A stretch of DNA of 35,013 nucleotides from an uncultured Microbacteriaceae bacterium (lineage in GTDB: Bacteria; Actinomycetota; Actinomycetes; Actinomycetales; Microbacteriaceae): NCBI GenBank assembly GCA_937872445.1, contig CALMSL010000044.1:1-35013 (forward strand), written 5' to 3'. The stretch's first letter is position 1. Each line of letters starts with the position of its first letter. Shown here piece by piece: positions 15,019-22,541 of the stretch. The notes under the pieces were generated by a model. That model had not been told where the DNA came from. It searched no databases and saw only the letters and a list, made by a program, of their open reading frames with translations. The translations under genes were made by a program, and so were the position numbers.

Positions 15019-16224
15019 TCAGCCCACTCGGAAGAGCGTCGCGGTAATTACGGCTCCACCTGATAGCGCACTGTATTGAAGGCTGCCGTCAGGGTTGAAC
15101 TTGATCGTGATTGGTACATTGTCGTAGCAGACATATTCTTGGGACACGCGTTCCGTGAACGTCACAGCCGAGTCGGAGCGCGACGTCAAGGTCCAAGTGG
15201 CCGCACACGGAATCTCGGGATATGTGGCCGTGGCAGATGCCACATTTCCATCTTCAAGAATGGTTACATTTATCGAGTATGGATGAGAATCCCCGACGAC
15301 GTCACCAGACCAATTCCCGGAAAGAGATATCTGTCCCGACCTGTTCGAATCCCAATCACCTTCTAGACGTCTAACTATGTCTGTCACCGAGCACCTCACG
15401 CCCGAACTGGATATTAGGCGTCCTTTCTCATCTGCCCAACCACACATTGCCATCCCGTAGTTCACCTCAATCAAGTCACCCTTGAGAGTCTCGACCGGAA
15501 TTACCAACTCGTCACCATGTGGAAGGGGCAACTCTACATTGCGCACGTTGTCTCCTGAGGAAACCGTTGCAACAACGGCTCCAGTGAACGTGCGCAAGTC
15601 TGCTGCTGCATCAAGTGCAAGAAAGAGTTGCGAAGTGTCACCAGGGCGGAGGTTGAAAGTAACGATCTCGCCGGGTGTATACACAACGTCGCTTCCTGGG
15701 ATGTCCTCCTGATCGGGGCCAACAACTGCAGGTGCCTCGGATCCCGCTTGGAGCCCCGATACCACCATAGGAACCCCACCTTGCCCTCCACCATTCTCAG
15801 CACAGCGCAAACGGATTGAAGGCTCCGGGTCGCTCTCTTTTCCAGCTAGATGTATTGAGTGGATCGACAAACTCTGTCCAGCGTCTGCCCGGTTAGCGAA
15901 CTCAAATCTAATTGGTTCGGGTACAAGGACTGCATTCGAGCTAAGCCAACCAAGTTGTTCAGGGCTACACCCTATTGTGAAGTCTTCCGATGAAAATAGA
16001 GGGAAGTCTGACCACGGAGCATCGACCGGGACTACCCAGGTCGTGTCGTTCATTGAGATTCCATCATGGGCGGTCACGGAAAGGCCGTCTGTAGTCGTCG
16101 TAGTCGCAGTGAGCTGAGGGACAAGACCGACCGCAGCAATCACAAGACCGACCACAGGTACTGCCACGGCAACCGAAATCGCAGTGGCCCGCGAGCGGCC
16201 GGCACCGGACTCGACGCTATTCAT
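15019..16224 (-). CDS. Membrane-anchored secreted protein, two extracytoplasmic domains
   Basis: A 401-residue protein with a short basic N-terminus, one membrane helix (AISVAVAVPVVGLVIAAVGL) and a long extracellular part. The first extracellular domain (about residues 70-240) shares a pattern with its upstream neighbour (FPL..SE...C...Q..WL.SNA ... F.NRA), marking the two as paralogues. The C-terminal domain (GNWSGDVVGDSHPYSINVTI, ATYPEIPCAATWTL, FTERVSQEYVCYD, FNPDGSLQYSAL) resembles a small beta-barrel domain often found outside actinobacterial Ser/Thr kinases. The start is ATG 16224, overlapping the upstream stop as ATGA, so translation is coupled. The function is unknown. TGAAAC-AAT-GTTTCA at 15004-15018 abuts the stop. 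Confidence 0.7.
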   Translation of the reverse strand: MNSVESGAGRSRATAISVAVAVPVVGLVIAAVGLVPQLTATTTTTDGLSVTAHDGISMNDTTWVVPVDAPWSDFPLFSSEDFTIGCSPEQLGWLSSNAVLVPEPIRFEFANRADAGQSLSIHSIHLAGKESDPEPSIRLRCAENGGGQGGVPMVVSGLQAGSEAPAVVGPDQEDIPGSDVVYTPGEIVTFNLRPGDTSQLFLALDAAADLRTFTGAVVATVSSGDNVRNVELPLPHGDELVIPVETLKGDLIEVNYGMAMCGWADEKGRLISSSGVRCSVTDIVRRLEGDWDSNRSGQISLSGNWSGDVVGDSHPYSINVTILEDGNVASATATYPEIPCAATWTLTSRSDSAVTFTERVSQEYVCYDNVPITIKFNPDGSLQYSALSGGAVITATLFRVG

Positions 16225-17012
16225 TGGTTCCCCACGCAATCAGCAGCATTCGTTTGAAGAATGCATGTCCAGAATGGGTCGTCTGGCCGGATTATTCGAG
16301 GCGCAATCGGGGAAGTTCCAGGTATCACTGTGCTTGAGCCCAAATTGAGTTGAATTGTGGCGCTGTCAGTTCCCGCTGTCGCGGTATAAACAACCGCGCC
16401 TTCGAAATTGTCAAGCGAAATCAATTGGAGAATGAACTGCCCAGACTCGCCAGGTTGGAGGTTGTAAATGAGCGGGGTGTCTGGCGTTGAATTGGCAACC
16501 CCAAGCCTAGAGCGATCGTAGTAAGCGGGTAGATCACCCGAAGCTTTTAGACGCGCTGGCGCGATACGCGGTTGTGACTCCGCAGTTGTGTCGCACTCCA
16601 CAATAATCGCTGGCTCACTTGGTGTTGACGTGGAGCCTTTGCTCACAATGTTGCTAAATCCAAGCACCCCACCAGACGTAGCTCGATTCGAAATGGTTAC
16701 GAGAAAGTAGCTCTGAAACGCGGTCCCGTTGCTGTCCAACCAGGCTCGCTGCTGATCTGTACAGGACTCCGAATCTCCCAAGGGAAATGAAGAAAGTTGA
16801 GTCGAAAGCGGTACCAAATAGGTCGTCAACTCACGCGCCCGATATGCCTCGACCTGCACTTCGAGCTTGTCCAATGCGGACGAACTCTGAGTCAGGATTG
16901 GAATAATCGCAATGAAGCCGATAATCAATGAGAGTGCAGTGGCAATGGCGCCGATGATCGATGCGACGATCCTTCCCGTGTGCTTCGCGCGCGGTGCCGT
17001 CTCGATCTTCAT
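16221..17012 (-). CDS. Membrane-anchored secreted protein, paralogue of the downstream gene
   Basis: 263 residues: basic cytoplasmic start (MKIETAPRAKHTGR), one membrane helix (ASIIGAIATALSLIIGFIAI) and an extracellular region. That region has CTDQQRAWLDSNGTAF, FLVTISNRATSGGVLGF and PLIYNLQPGESGQFILQL. These segments align with CSPEQLGWLSSNAVLV, FEFANRAD and VTFNLRPGDTSQLFLAL in the following gene, so the pair arose by duplication. The paralogue has gained an extra C-terminal domain. The ATG at 17012 has GAGG six bases upstream. The function is unknown. Base composition is lower in G+C than in flanking core genes, consistent with an imported island. Confidence 0.7.
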   Translation of the reverse strand: MKIETAPRAKHTGRIVASIIGAIATALSLIIGFIAIIPILTQSSSALDKLEVQVEAYRARELTTYLVPLSTQLSSFPLGDSESCTDQQRAWLDSNGTAFQSYFLVTISNRATSGGVLGFSNIVSKGSTSTPSEPAIIVECDTTAESQPRIAPARLKASGDLPAYYDRSRLGVANSTPDTPLIYNLQPGESGQFILQLISLDNFEGAVVYTATAGTDSATIQLNLGSSTVIPGTSPIAPRIIRPDDPFWTCILQTNAADCVGNQ

Positions 17013-17390
17013 GCGGTTCCTCGAATCTCAATCGGGATGGGTTGAAACGATTAGTGGGGCGAGTAGAAATTCAGTTCGGGCCTGACTGTTGCTCATTGTT
17101 GGCCCAGAGTCTACTTGACGGAAGGCCGCCTCTTGAGTTCTCTCACGTCGACCTAGACGCGGTTGCAAAAGCCCCCGAGATACCCAATGGTTCCATGAGA
17201 CACTACGGCTCAAGCGACGACTCGCTAGTTGAACCGGCCGACATGTAGGCCGTCGGACTCGAAGCGAGTTGAGTTGCCGGGATAAAAAGGTCCCGAACGA
17301 GGCGTTTTAAGTTTGTGGGCAAGAGACGCGCGAGTTTGTGAACGGCATTCCAATATCCCTGTGCCCAAGGAGCGTTCTACCAATACTTCG
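17013..17390. other. 378-bp non-coding stretch, possible integrase trace
   Basis: No complete gene is seen. The minus strand at 17381-17346 reads GRTLLGHRDIGM, which resembles the LGH...I..T box of tyrosine recombinases, ten bases from the tRNA 3' end. The flanking frame does not keep the expected downstream Tyr. The left part must hold the promoter of the two-gene secreted-protein operon, but no convincing hexamers are visible. Confidence 0.35.
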
Positions 17391-17465
17391 TGGTGCCCCT
17401 GGAGGGAGTCGAACCCCCAACCGTTTCCTTAGGACGGAACTGCTCTTCCATTGAGCTACAGAGGC
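17391..17465 (-). tRNA. tRNA-Arg (anticodon CCU)
   Basis: The minus strand reads a full cloverleaf of 75 bases with encoded CCA (17393-17391). Acceptor GCCTCTG pairs with CAGGGGC (one G-T pair); the D stem is GCTC/GAGC; the anticodon loop is GTCCTAA with anticodon CCT at 17433-17431; the variable loop is short; the T arm contains GGTTCGACTCC. The first anticodon-stem pair is mismatched. It reads AGG arginine codons. Its 3' end is the putative attR of the island on its left. Confidence 0.93.
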
Positions 17466-17503
17466 TGGTGGGTTGAGTTTAGCGAAGATAGGTGACTCGG
17501 GAG

Positions 17504-17545
17504 TTCCCTTCGAGACGCGCGCGGTGCGCGCTCCTCAGGGAACGG
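17504..17545. repeat. Nested palindrome, family A
   Basis: Outer arms TTCCCT (17504-17509) and AGGGAA (17537-17542) enclose TTCGAGACG and an inner GC-rich hairpin (GCGCGC/GCGCGC), ending CTCCTCAGGGAACGG. The same layout recurs at 19373, 22631, 23509 and, inverted, 23564. Confidence 0.85.
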
Positions 17546-17556
17546 AACGGGAGGGG

Positions 17557-17602
17557 CTGGTTTCGAGACGATGCCGCAATCCGGCATCCCTCAACCAGCG
17601 GG
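17557..17602. repeat. Nested palindrome, family B
   Basis: Outer arms CTGGTT (17557-17562) and AACCAG (17593-17598) enclose TTCGAGACG and the inner hairpin ATGCCG/CGGCAT. Recurs at 25546-25590 and, degenerate, at 22596-22629. It shares the TTCGAGACG core with family A. Confidence 0.85.
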
Positions 17603-17606
17603 TTCT

Positions 17607-18014
17607 CTATGCAGTGCTGCGGTGACGGCTCAATGCCGCCAATAGCAGGCCGCCTACGAGCGCGACGGCTTGGGCGACGACCGCGATCACTTTCGCCTGG
17701 TACCAGACGGGTTCGTAGATCACGGGGAACCCGAGTGCGCTCAGGTCCAAGGGCACGTACACCGAGACGACCAGCAGCACGAGGCCGCCCGCCGCGATTG
17801 CCGCGGCGACCAGTCCGGCCCACCAGCGGTGTACGACCAGGACCAGGATGGCGGCGAGGATGTTCACCACGCCTTGAATACGGAACAGGGTGCCCTGACT
17901 GACGAGCGTGCCGACGAGGGCATCGAAGGGGCCGGCGAGCTGAAAGTGCACGTACGCGTTGACGAGCAGCGCGAGTGCGGCCCAGACCCGTGCGGCGATA
18001 GTGAAGACTCTCAT
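17607..18014 (-). CDS. Small four-helix membrane protein
   Basis: A 135-residue integral membrane protein with four hydrophobic segments (about residues 5-20, 45-62, 67-88 and 105-127) and no recognised domain. The ATG at 18014 (MRVFTIAARVWAAL) is chosen because AGGCAGGG lies upstream. It is the last gene of a minus-strand run: cupredoxin, lipoprotein, this protein. The run is interrupted before it by a strong hairpin at 18072-18104. Association with the copper protein is by context only. Confidence 0.75.
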   Translation of the reverse strand: MRVFTIAARVWAALALLVNAYVHFQLAGPFDALVGTLVSQGTLFRIQGVVNILAAILVLVVHRWWAGLVAAAIAAGGLVLLVVSVYVPLDLSALGFPVIYEPVWYQAKVIAVVAQAVALVGGLLLAALSRHRSTA

Positions 18015-18071
18015 TTTCTTACCCTGCCTCTCGAGATCGTGCCGGAAACTGTGTCTCAAAAAAGAGTGAAA

Positions 18072-18104
18072 CCGGTGGGGAGCGACTCGCTCGCTCCCCA
18101 CCGG
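18072..18104 (-). terminator. Strong hairpin with downstream T tract
   Basis: Perfect 14-bp stem (18072-18085 with 18091-18104, CCGGTGGGGAGCGA) and a 5-base loop. On the minus strand it is followed after about 8 bases by TTTTTT. It lies 18 bases after the lipoprotein stop and ahead of the small membrane-protein gene, so it likely ends or attenuates transcription there. Confidence 0.75.
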
Positions 18105-18122
18105 GCTATTCAGGATTCGGGT

Positions 18123-18794
18123 TTACTGAATACTCTTGTTGGCGGCAATTCCGCCGGACAGTGCCAGAGCCGTCATCGACATGTGGCCCGCAGCCTCCTT
18201 CAACAGTTCGAAGTAGGAAGGATCCCCGGCAACATCCGCATCAATCGCGGCGACCAGTGACGAGGCGTGCATCTCCAGTGCGGACTTCACTGCGTCCTCC
18301 GGCAGTTCGGGAACAACCGAGTGGATCAGCTGGCCAAACACCACGGCGTAGCCCTTCAGATCCGACAGCGCCTTGTCGACGCCAGCCTGGTCCTTGGTTG
18401 CCTTCGCCACTGCGTAGTTCACGAAGAACGGGATGTGCGAGCGCCACGAATCGAGGAACGGCTGCTCAGCATCCGGGTAGGCCGAACCGACCAGGGCCGC
18501 GATTTCCACCGAGTTCTTGTCGAGTGTGGCCACAGCCGCGCCCACATCGGCGGTCGTCAGGTCCCCACCGTCGGCGAGCGCCTGGTCGATGGCGGCAGCG
18601 GCGAGGTACACGTGGTCGTAAAGCAGGCCGGTGAGCGTGGCACGCAACGTGGCGCCATCGCTGTTCACCGTGTCGACAACCTTCGACGTCGTCATGCTGT
18701 CGGACTTCGCCGGCGCATCCGCTGTCGCAGTGCAGCCCGAAAGAACGAGTGCCGCCGCCAGGCCGAGACCGGTGATCGCTGTGATTTTGCGCAT
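18123..18794 (-). CDS. Secreted lipoprotein of unknown function
   Basis: A 223-residue lipoprotein. The signal MRKITAITGLGLAAALVLSGC gives lipid attachment at Cys21. A short Ala/Ser linker follows, then an all-helical domain of about 170 residues rich in Ala and Asp (LLYDHVYLAAAAIDQAL, HIPFFVNYAVAKATKDQ, LEMHASSLVAAIDA). The repeated H/E-containing helices suggest a four-helix bundle that could bind metal or haem, but I do not recognise the family. The ATG at 18794 has AGGAG just upstream. The gene follows the cupredoxin gene on the same strand. Confidence 0.8.
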   Translation of the reverse strand: MRKITAITGLGLAAALVLSGCTATADAPAKSDSMTTSKVVDTVNSDGATLRATLTGLLYDHVYLAAAAIDQALADGGDLTTADVGAAVATLDKNSVEIAALVGSAYPDAEQPFLDSWRSHIPFFVNYAVAKATKDQAGVDKALSDLKGYAVVFGQLIHSVVPELPEDAVKSALEMHASSLVAAIDADVAGDPSYFELLKEAAGHMSMTALALSGGIAANKSIQ

Positions 18795-18850
18795 TGTTTC
18801 TTCTCCTTATTTGTTGTGGCTTGATGGGTAAGTTGTGTGGTCCGGGAGAC

Positions 18851-19318
18851 TCACGGCTCGACCGTGACCGTGGCGTTCATGGTCAGGTGCGGTTTGCAGT
18901 AGTACGGATACACGCCGGGTTCGGTGAACGTGAACGAGAACGTGTCGCCCTCCTGGCCTTTCGGGGCAAGCGCGTGGTCGAAGCGGCCATCCGGCGTCTG
19001 CGTTCCGCGAACACCGGTCGCCTCGTTCACTTCACCCCAGGCGCCGGATGTGACCGTGTGGCCGATGGCCTCGCCGTTCTGCCACGTGACCGTGGTGCCC
19101 ACCTTCACGGTGAGATCCTTCGGCATAAACTTCAAGCCGATCGTCGTCACCACGTTGTCGGCGGCAGGTGCGGACTGATCCGACCCGCTGCTCTCGGTCG
19201 GGACCGATGCGGATGGCTGTGCGCCAACGCATCCCGAGAGAGCGAGGATCAGAGTCGGAACGAGGAGCGCACCGGTGAGGATGGCTTTCGGTGACCGAAG
19301 TGTTCTGGTGTGTGACAT
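18851..19318 (-). CDS. Cupredoxin (blue-copper) lipoprotein
   Basis: A 155-residue lipoprotein (lipobox LALSGC, Cys30) with a plastocyanin/azurin-like domain in residues 55-155. The type 1 copper ligands are all visible: His87 (AIGHTV), Cys141, His144 and Met147 (YYCKPHLTM). It should bind one copper ion on the outer face of the membrane and pass electrons or buffer copper. It heads the run cupredoxin, helical lipoprotein, small membrane protein. The start at 19318 has GGAGGTGA-like sequence only on the other strand; no clear Shine-Dalgarno is seen, so a downstream start is possible. Confidence 0.88.
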   Translation of the reverse strand: MSHTRTLRSPKAILTGALLVPTLILALSGCVGAQPSASVPTESSGSDQSAPAADNVVTTIGLKFMPKDLTVKVGTTVTWQNGEAIGHTVTSGAWGEVNEATGVRGTQTPDGRFDHALAPKGQEGDTFSFTFTEPGVYPYYCKPHLTMNATVTVEP

Positions 19319-19372
19319 GGAGGTGATTCGGCGCCGTTGGCGAAGCGGATTGGAATCCGTCTGTCAGCAGGC

Positions 19373-19413
19373 TCCCTTCGAGACGGCCGCGCAGCGGCCT
19401 CCTCAGGGAACGG
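19373..19413. repeat. Nested palindrome, family A
   Basis: TCCCTTCGAGACG, inner hairpin GGCCGC/GCGGCC, then CTCAGGGAACGG. It lies in the divergent spacer between the cupredoxin and NTF2-like genes. Confidence 0.85.
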
Positions 19414-19462
19414 CGACGCACTAGGGTGTCATCCAATACCCGACGCATGGCAGGAGACCCGA

Positions 19463-19903
19463 ATGTCTGCGAAAGAAGCTGTCCCCGACCTGATCAAACG
19501 CGCACTCAACGCCCTGGAATCTCGCGACCTGGACACCGTGATGAAATGCTTTGCCGACGATGCCGTTCTATACGACCCGCACTACCCGTACGCGGAAATG
19601 CATGGCCAAACCGAGATCCGGGAAGGGCTCGAGTGGGCATACGCCGGCATGAAAAGCATGTCGTTCACGCCGCTGCGCTACTTCACGAGCGACGACGGCG
19701 CATCCAGTGTCATCGAACTGGACACCCACCATGTGCCCAAAGCCGGAGGCGAGCTCGAGTTCGCGCAAGTGTTCGTCGTCGACACCAAAGACGGCGCCAT
19801 CACGAGCATGCGCTCCTACCTTCCGCACGGACCCAACGGGTTCGGCGGGTTCATGCTGCGTACGATGCACAAAGGATTCCGGCGCAAGCATCCGCGCACC
19901 TGA
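19463..19903 (+). CDS. NTF2-like / SnoaL-type protein
   Basis: A 146-residue NTF2-fold protein: LIKRALNALESRDLDTVMKC, FADDAVLYDPHYP, MHGQTEIREGLEWA, and a C-terminal sheet with VFVVDTKDGAITSMRSYLP. This is the SnoaL-like/ketosteroid-isomerase-like arrangement. The pocket contains Asp and His residues, but no reaction can be assigned. The ATG at 19463 is preferred because AGGAG lies 6-10 bases before it; the frame is open further upstream without family similarity. It is convergent with the first surface-protein gene (19 bases apart). Confidence 0.82.
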   Translation: MSAKEAVPDLIKRALNALESRDLDTVMKCFADDAVLYDPHYPYAEMHGQTEIREGLEWAYAGMKSMSFTPLRYFTSDDGASSVIELDTHHVPKAGGELEFAQVFVVDTKDGAITSMRSYLPHGPNGFGGFMLRTMHKGFRRKHPRT

Positions 19904-19922
19904 CGCGAGGCGGATGTCCGGC

Positions 19923-20681
19923 TCAGCCGCGGTAGTACGGTTCGGCGCAGTACCGCCTCACGTAGAGGCGATCGCGCGTCACATCCTCCGGCGTTCCGCA
20001 GTCTTCCGCGGGATCCACGAAGGCATCGCCCTGCGGACACAAGGTGACGAAAACATCCTGCTGCCCACTGGCAACGCCCCAGAGGCAACCATGGGAATCC
20101 TGTCCCCTGTCGTGCACGTATGTGCTGCCGTCGCCCGTGTTCTGAAGGCCAGCAATCGTGATGCACCCGTGGCTGTCGCACCACTTGCCGTTGATGTCAT
20201 TCCAGTTCGCCACATGAGCAGCCAGAACCGCCGCCGCGGCCTGGTCGATTGCGGCCTTCGCGGATCGAAGGTCCGCCGCGGTGAAGCTCGCGTCGGCGAG
20301 AGCCGCCTTACCCGCATCCAGCGCCGACCGCAGGCTAGTGCGCAACGCCTCATCTCTGACGTGACCATCCGAAGCTGTGTACGCCGCCTCCCCGGTGGCG
20401 ATCGACTCTTTGAGGTCTGAAGCGGCAGCGGACCGCGCCGCAGTTTCCGCGGCGCTCGCCGACGCGGATGCCGACGCATTCGGGTGAGCCGCCTCCACCT
20501 GCGAGAGACGACCAAATTGCTGTTGTTGGGTGATGAACAGGGCCGCAAAGAACGAGCCGCCGCCAAGCACGAGCACCGCAGCAGCCACAATCGCGACGAT
20601 CGTCAGCGGGCTGCGTCCGGTGCGAGGTCTCCGCGAGGGCGGGCCATCATCGCGGACATCGGCATGAGGTGACTCCGTCAT
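19923..20681 (-). CDS. Surface protein with six-Cys domain, paralogue 1
   Basis: 252 residues: a short cytoplasmic start with many Arg and Pro, one membrane helix (LTIVAIVAAAVLVLGGGSFF), an Ala-rich helical stalk (about residues 60-155) and a C-terminal domain with six cysteines. That domain reads NWNDINGKWCDSHGCITI, HGCLWG, TLCPQGD, EDCGTPEDVTRDRLYVR and YCAEPYYRG. The domain is extracellular by topology and probably holds three disulfides. The family is unknown to me. ATG 20681 has AGGAGG at 6-base spacing. Promoter and leader are shared in sequence with the two neighbours at 20886 and 21854, so the three are recent tandem duplicates, each with its own promoter. Confidence 0.8.
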   Translation of the reverse strand: MTESPHADVRDDGPPSRRPRTGRSPLTIVAIVAAAVLVLGGGSFFAALFITQQQQFGRLSQVEAAHPNASASASASAAETAARSAAASDLKESIATGEAAYTASDGHVRDEALRTSLRSALDAGKAALADASFTAADLRSAKAAIDQAAAAVLAAHVANWNDINGKWCDSHGCITIAGLQNTGDGSTYVHDRGQDSHGCLWGVASGQQDVFVTLCPQGDAFVDPAEDCGTPEDVTRDRLYVRRYCAEPYYRG

Positions 20682-20791
20682 TCGATACCTCCTCGCCGCC
20701 CCGCTCACCCGCACACCGGCACACGCCGAGGTCAGCGCGCAAGGGCTCCTTGTCACGGATGTTGGCGGCGTCGCACCGTCACATCACACCA

Positions 20792-20820
20792 AAAAATAGA
20801 AGGAAGGCGACAATATATCA
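20792..20820 (-). promoter_or_regulatory. Promoter of surface paralogue 1
   Basis: Minus strand: -35 TTGATA (20820-20815), 17-base spacer beginning TATTGTCGC, -10 TATTTT (20797-20792). Both hexamers and spacing are near consensus. A leader of roughly 105 bases follows before the ATG. Confidence 0.8.
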
Positions 20821-20885
20821 AGAGGAATTGTCGTCGGGTTCCGCGGCGAATCTTCGGGCAGTTCGGCCGCTGTGAACAGGTAACC

Positions 20886-21659
20886 TCAGTGGCGGTAGAA
20901 AGGTTCGGCGCAATCCTGCCTGACGTAGAGACGATCGCGGGTCACATCTTCCGGCACGGTGCACGGCGGGTCGGACAACGCAGCACCTTGTGGGCAATAG
21001 GTCACCCGCGCGTTGTGGGACTCCATTCCGCTCCCGGTGTATCCCCACAGGCAACCGTTGGCATCCGGCCCACCATCCTGCACGAAATGGCTATTTTGGT
21101 CCCGCGTGTCCTGAAGGTTCGCGATCGTGACGCATCCCTGAGTGCCAAACTCGTTCGAGCACCACTTGCCGTTGATGTCATTCCAGTTCGCGATGTGAGC
21201 AGCCAGGACTGCCGCCGCCGCTTCGTCGATGTTGGCTTTCGCCGTCTTCAGGCTTTCCGCAACGGAGTTCCCATCCGCCAACGCTGCAGCGCCCGCATCG
21301 AGCGCTGCCCGCAGAGCCGCACGCAACGCCTCATCACTGACATGCCCTTCCGAATCCGTGTACGCCGTCTCGCCGCTCGCGATCGACTCCGTCAGGCCAG
21401 GAACGGCAGCGGCACGCGCCGCAGCTGCCGCCGCAGCGCTGGCCGACGCTTCGGCCTTCACCCGATCCGCCTCCACCTGTGAGAGCTGATCCAACCGTTG
21501 CTGCTGGCTGACAATCATCACGGTCGCGAAAGCAGCACCGCCCAACACCAGCACAGCCGCCACCACAATCGCGATAATCGTCAACGGGCTGCGTTTAGCG
21601 CGGGGAACCGGCGAAACAGGCCCACCCTCAGGAACATCAGCGTCAGGCGTATCGGACAT
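20886..21659 (-). CDS. Surface protein with six-Cys domain, paralogue 2
   Basis: 257 residues with the same plan as paralogue 1: cytoplasmic head, membrane helix (LTIIAIVVAAVLVLGGAAF), Gln/Ala-rich stalk and terminal domain. The domain contains NGKWCSNEFGTQGCVTI, NGCLWGYTGSG, TYCPQGA, PPCTVPEDVTRDRLYVR and DCAEPFYRH, keeping all six cysteines. The stalk repeats (ESIASGETAYTDSEGHVSDE) match those of paralogue 1 closely. ATG 21659 follows GAGGAG. It has its own promoter at 21772-21800. The function is unknown; the stalk-plus-disulfide head suggests a cell-surface sensor or binding protein. Confidence 0.8.
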   Translation of the reverse strand: MSDTPDADVPEGGPVSPVPRAKRSPLTIIAIVVAAVLVLGGAAFATVMIVSQQQRLDQLSQVEADRVKAEASASAAAAAAARAAAVPGLTESIASGETAYTDSEGHVSDEALRAALRAALDAGAAALADGNSVAESLKTAKANIDEAAAAVLAAHIANWNDINGKWCSNEFGTQGCVTIANLQDTRDQNSHFVQDGGPDANGCLWGYTGSGMESHNARVTYCPQGAALSDPPCTVPEDVTRDRLYVRQDCAEPFYRH

Positions 21660-21771
21660 GCGACCACTCCTCGCTGCCCCCGCACACCCACACACCGGCA
21701 CAACCGGGCGCCCGCACGCAGGGGCTCCTCGTCACGGATGTTGGCAGCGTCACACCACCAAATCACACCAC

Positions 21772-21800
21772 AAAGTAGACGAAAAGCGACAATATATCAA
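21772..21800 (-). promoter_or_regulatory. Promoter of surface paralogue 2
   Basis: Minus strand: TTGATA (21800-21795), 17 bases, TACTTT (21777-21772). The first nine spacer bases are the same as in paralogue 1. A leader of about 113 bases follows, resembling that of the other two copies. Confidence 0.8.
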
Positions 21801-21853
21801 GAGCAAATCCTGCTCTGGCCGTCTGCGCGAGCTCCGTGCAACGCGCAGCGGAG

Positions 21854-22429
21854 CTACTGGCGATAGTAGGGGTCGCCGCAGTCGATGAACAAATAGAGGC
21901 GCTCGCGCGACACGTCCTCTGGCATGTGACAGTCCGGGTTGGTGCTCGAGATGAACGGCGACCCCGGCGGACAGTACGTGGTGTGACCTTCGGTGGGATC
22001 ATTGGGCGGCCCCACGATTCCGACCAGACAGCCGTTCGCATCCAGCCCCGTGGCGTTCTGGTAGATTTCGCCGCGCTCGTCCGTGAGGTTGGAGATCGTA
22101 TGGCAATCGATGTCGCTGCACCACGACCCGTTGATGATCGACCAGTCAAGGGATGGTGAGGCCGTCGGCGGTGCGGACGGACCTGGCGTTGCGGTCACGG
22201 TGGGGGTTCTCGTGGATTCCGGGCTCGCAGACTCGGCAGGGGAGATCACCGAGTGCGCCCGCGTGATCGGATGCTGCTGGCCCACGATCACGCCCAAGGT
22301 GGCACCGCCACCCACCACAACAAGAGCACCGACGACGATTGCGGCGATCGTCAGGAGTCGTGGCGTACGTCGGCGCGCCGGGCCGGCCACGCCGGAGTCT
22401 TCGCCAACATTTCCGGACAAATCAGACAT
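21854..22429 (-). CDS. Surface protein with six-Cys domain, paralogue 3 (short stalk)
   Basis: 191 residues: membrane helix (LTIAAIVVGALVVVGGGATL), then a Thr/Pro/Ser-rich linker in place of the Ala-rich helical stalk of the other two, then the shared domain. The domain contains IINGSWCSDIDCHTI, NGCLVGI, TYCPPGS, PDCHMPEDVSRERLYLF and DCGDPYYRQ. All six cysteines are kept. It is the most diverged of the three. The ATG at 22429 has GAGGTGGG upstream. The stalk replacement shows that the head domain is what selection retains. It has its own promoter at 22542-22570. Confidence 0.8.
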   Translation of the reverse strand: MSDLSGNVGEDSGVAGPARRRTPRLLTIAAIVVGALVVVGGGATLGVIVGQQHPITRAHSVISPAESASPESTRTPTVTATPGPSAPPTASPSLDWSIINGSWCSDIDCHTISNLTDERGEIYQNATGLDANGCLVGIVGPPNDPTEGHTTYCPPGSPFISSTNPDCHMPEDVSRERLYLFIDCGDPYYRQ

Positions 22430-22541
22430 CGCATCCCACCTCGCTGCGTACTCGAACCCACAAACCGACAACAGTCGGAGCCAGTGCGCAGGGGCCCGTC
22501 AGCGAGGATGGGTGCGTTGCTGCACCGCCGTTACAACACAC

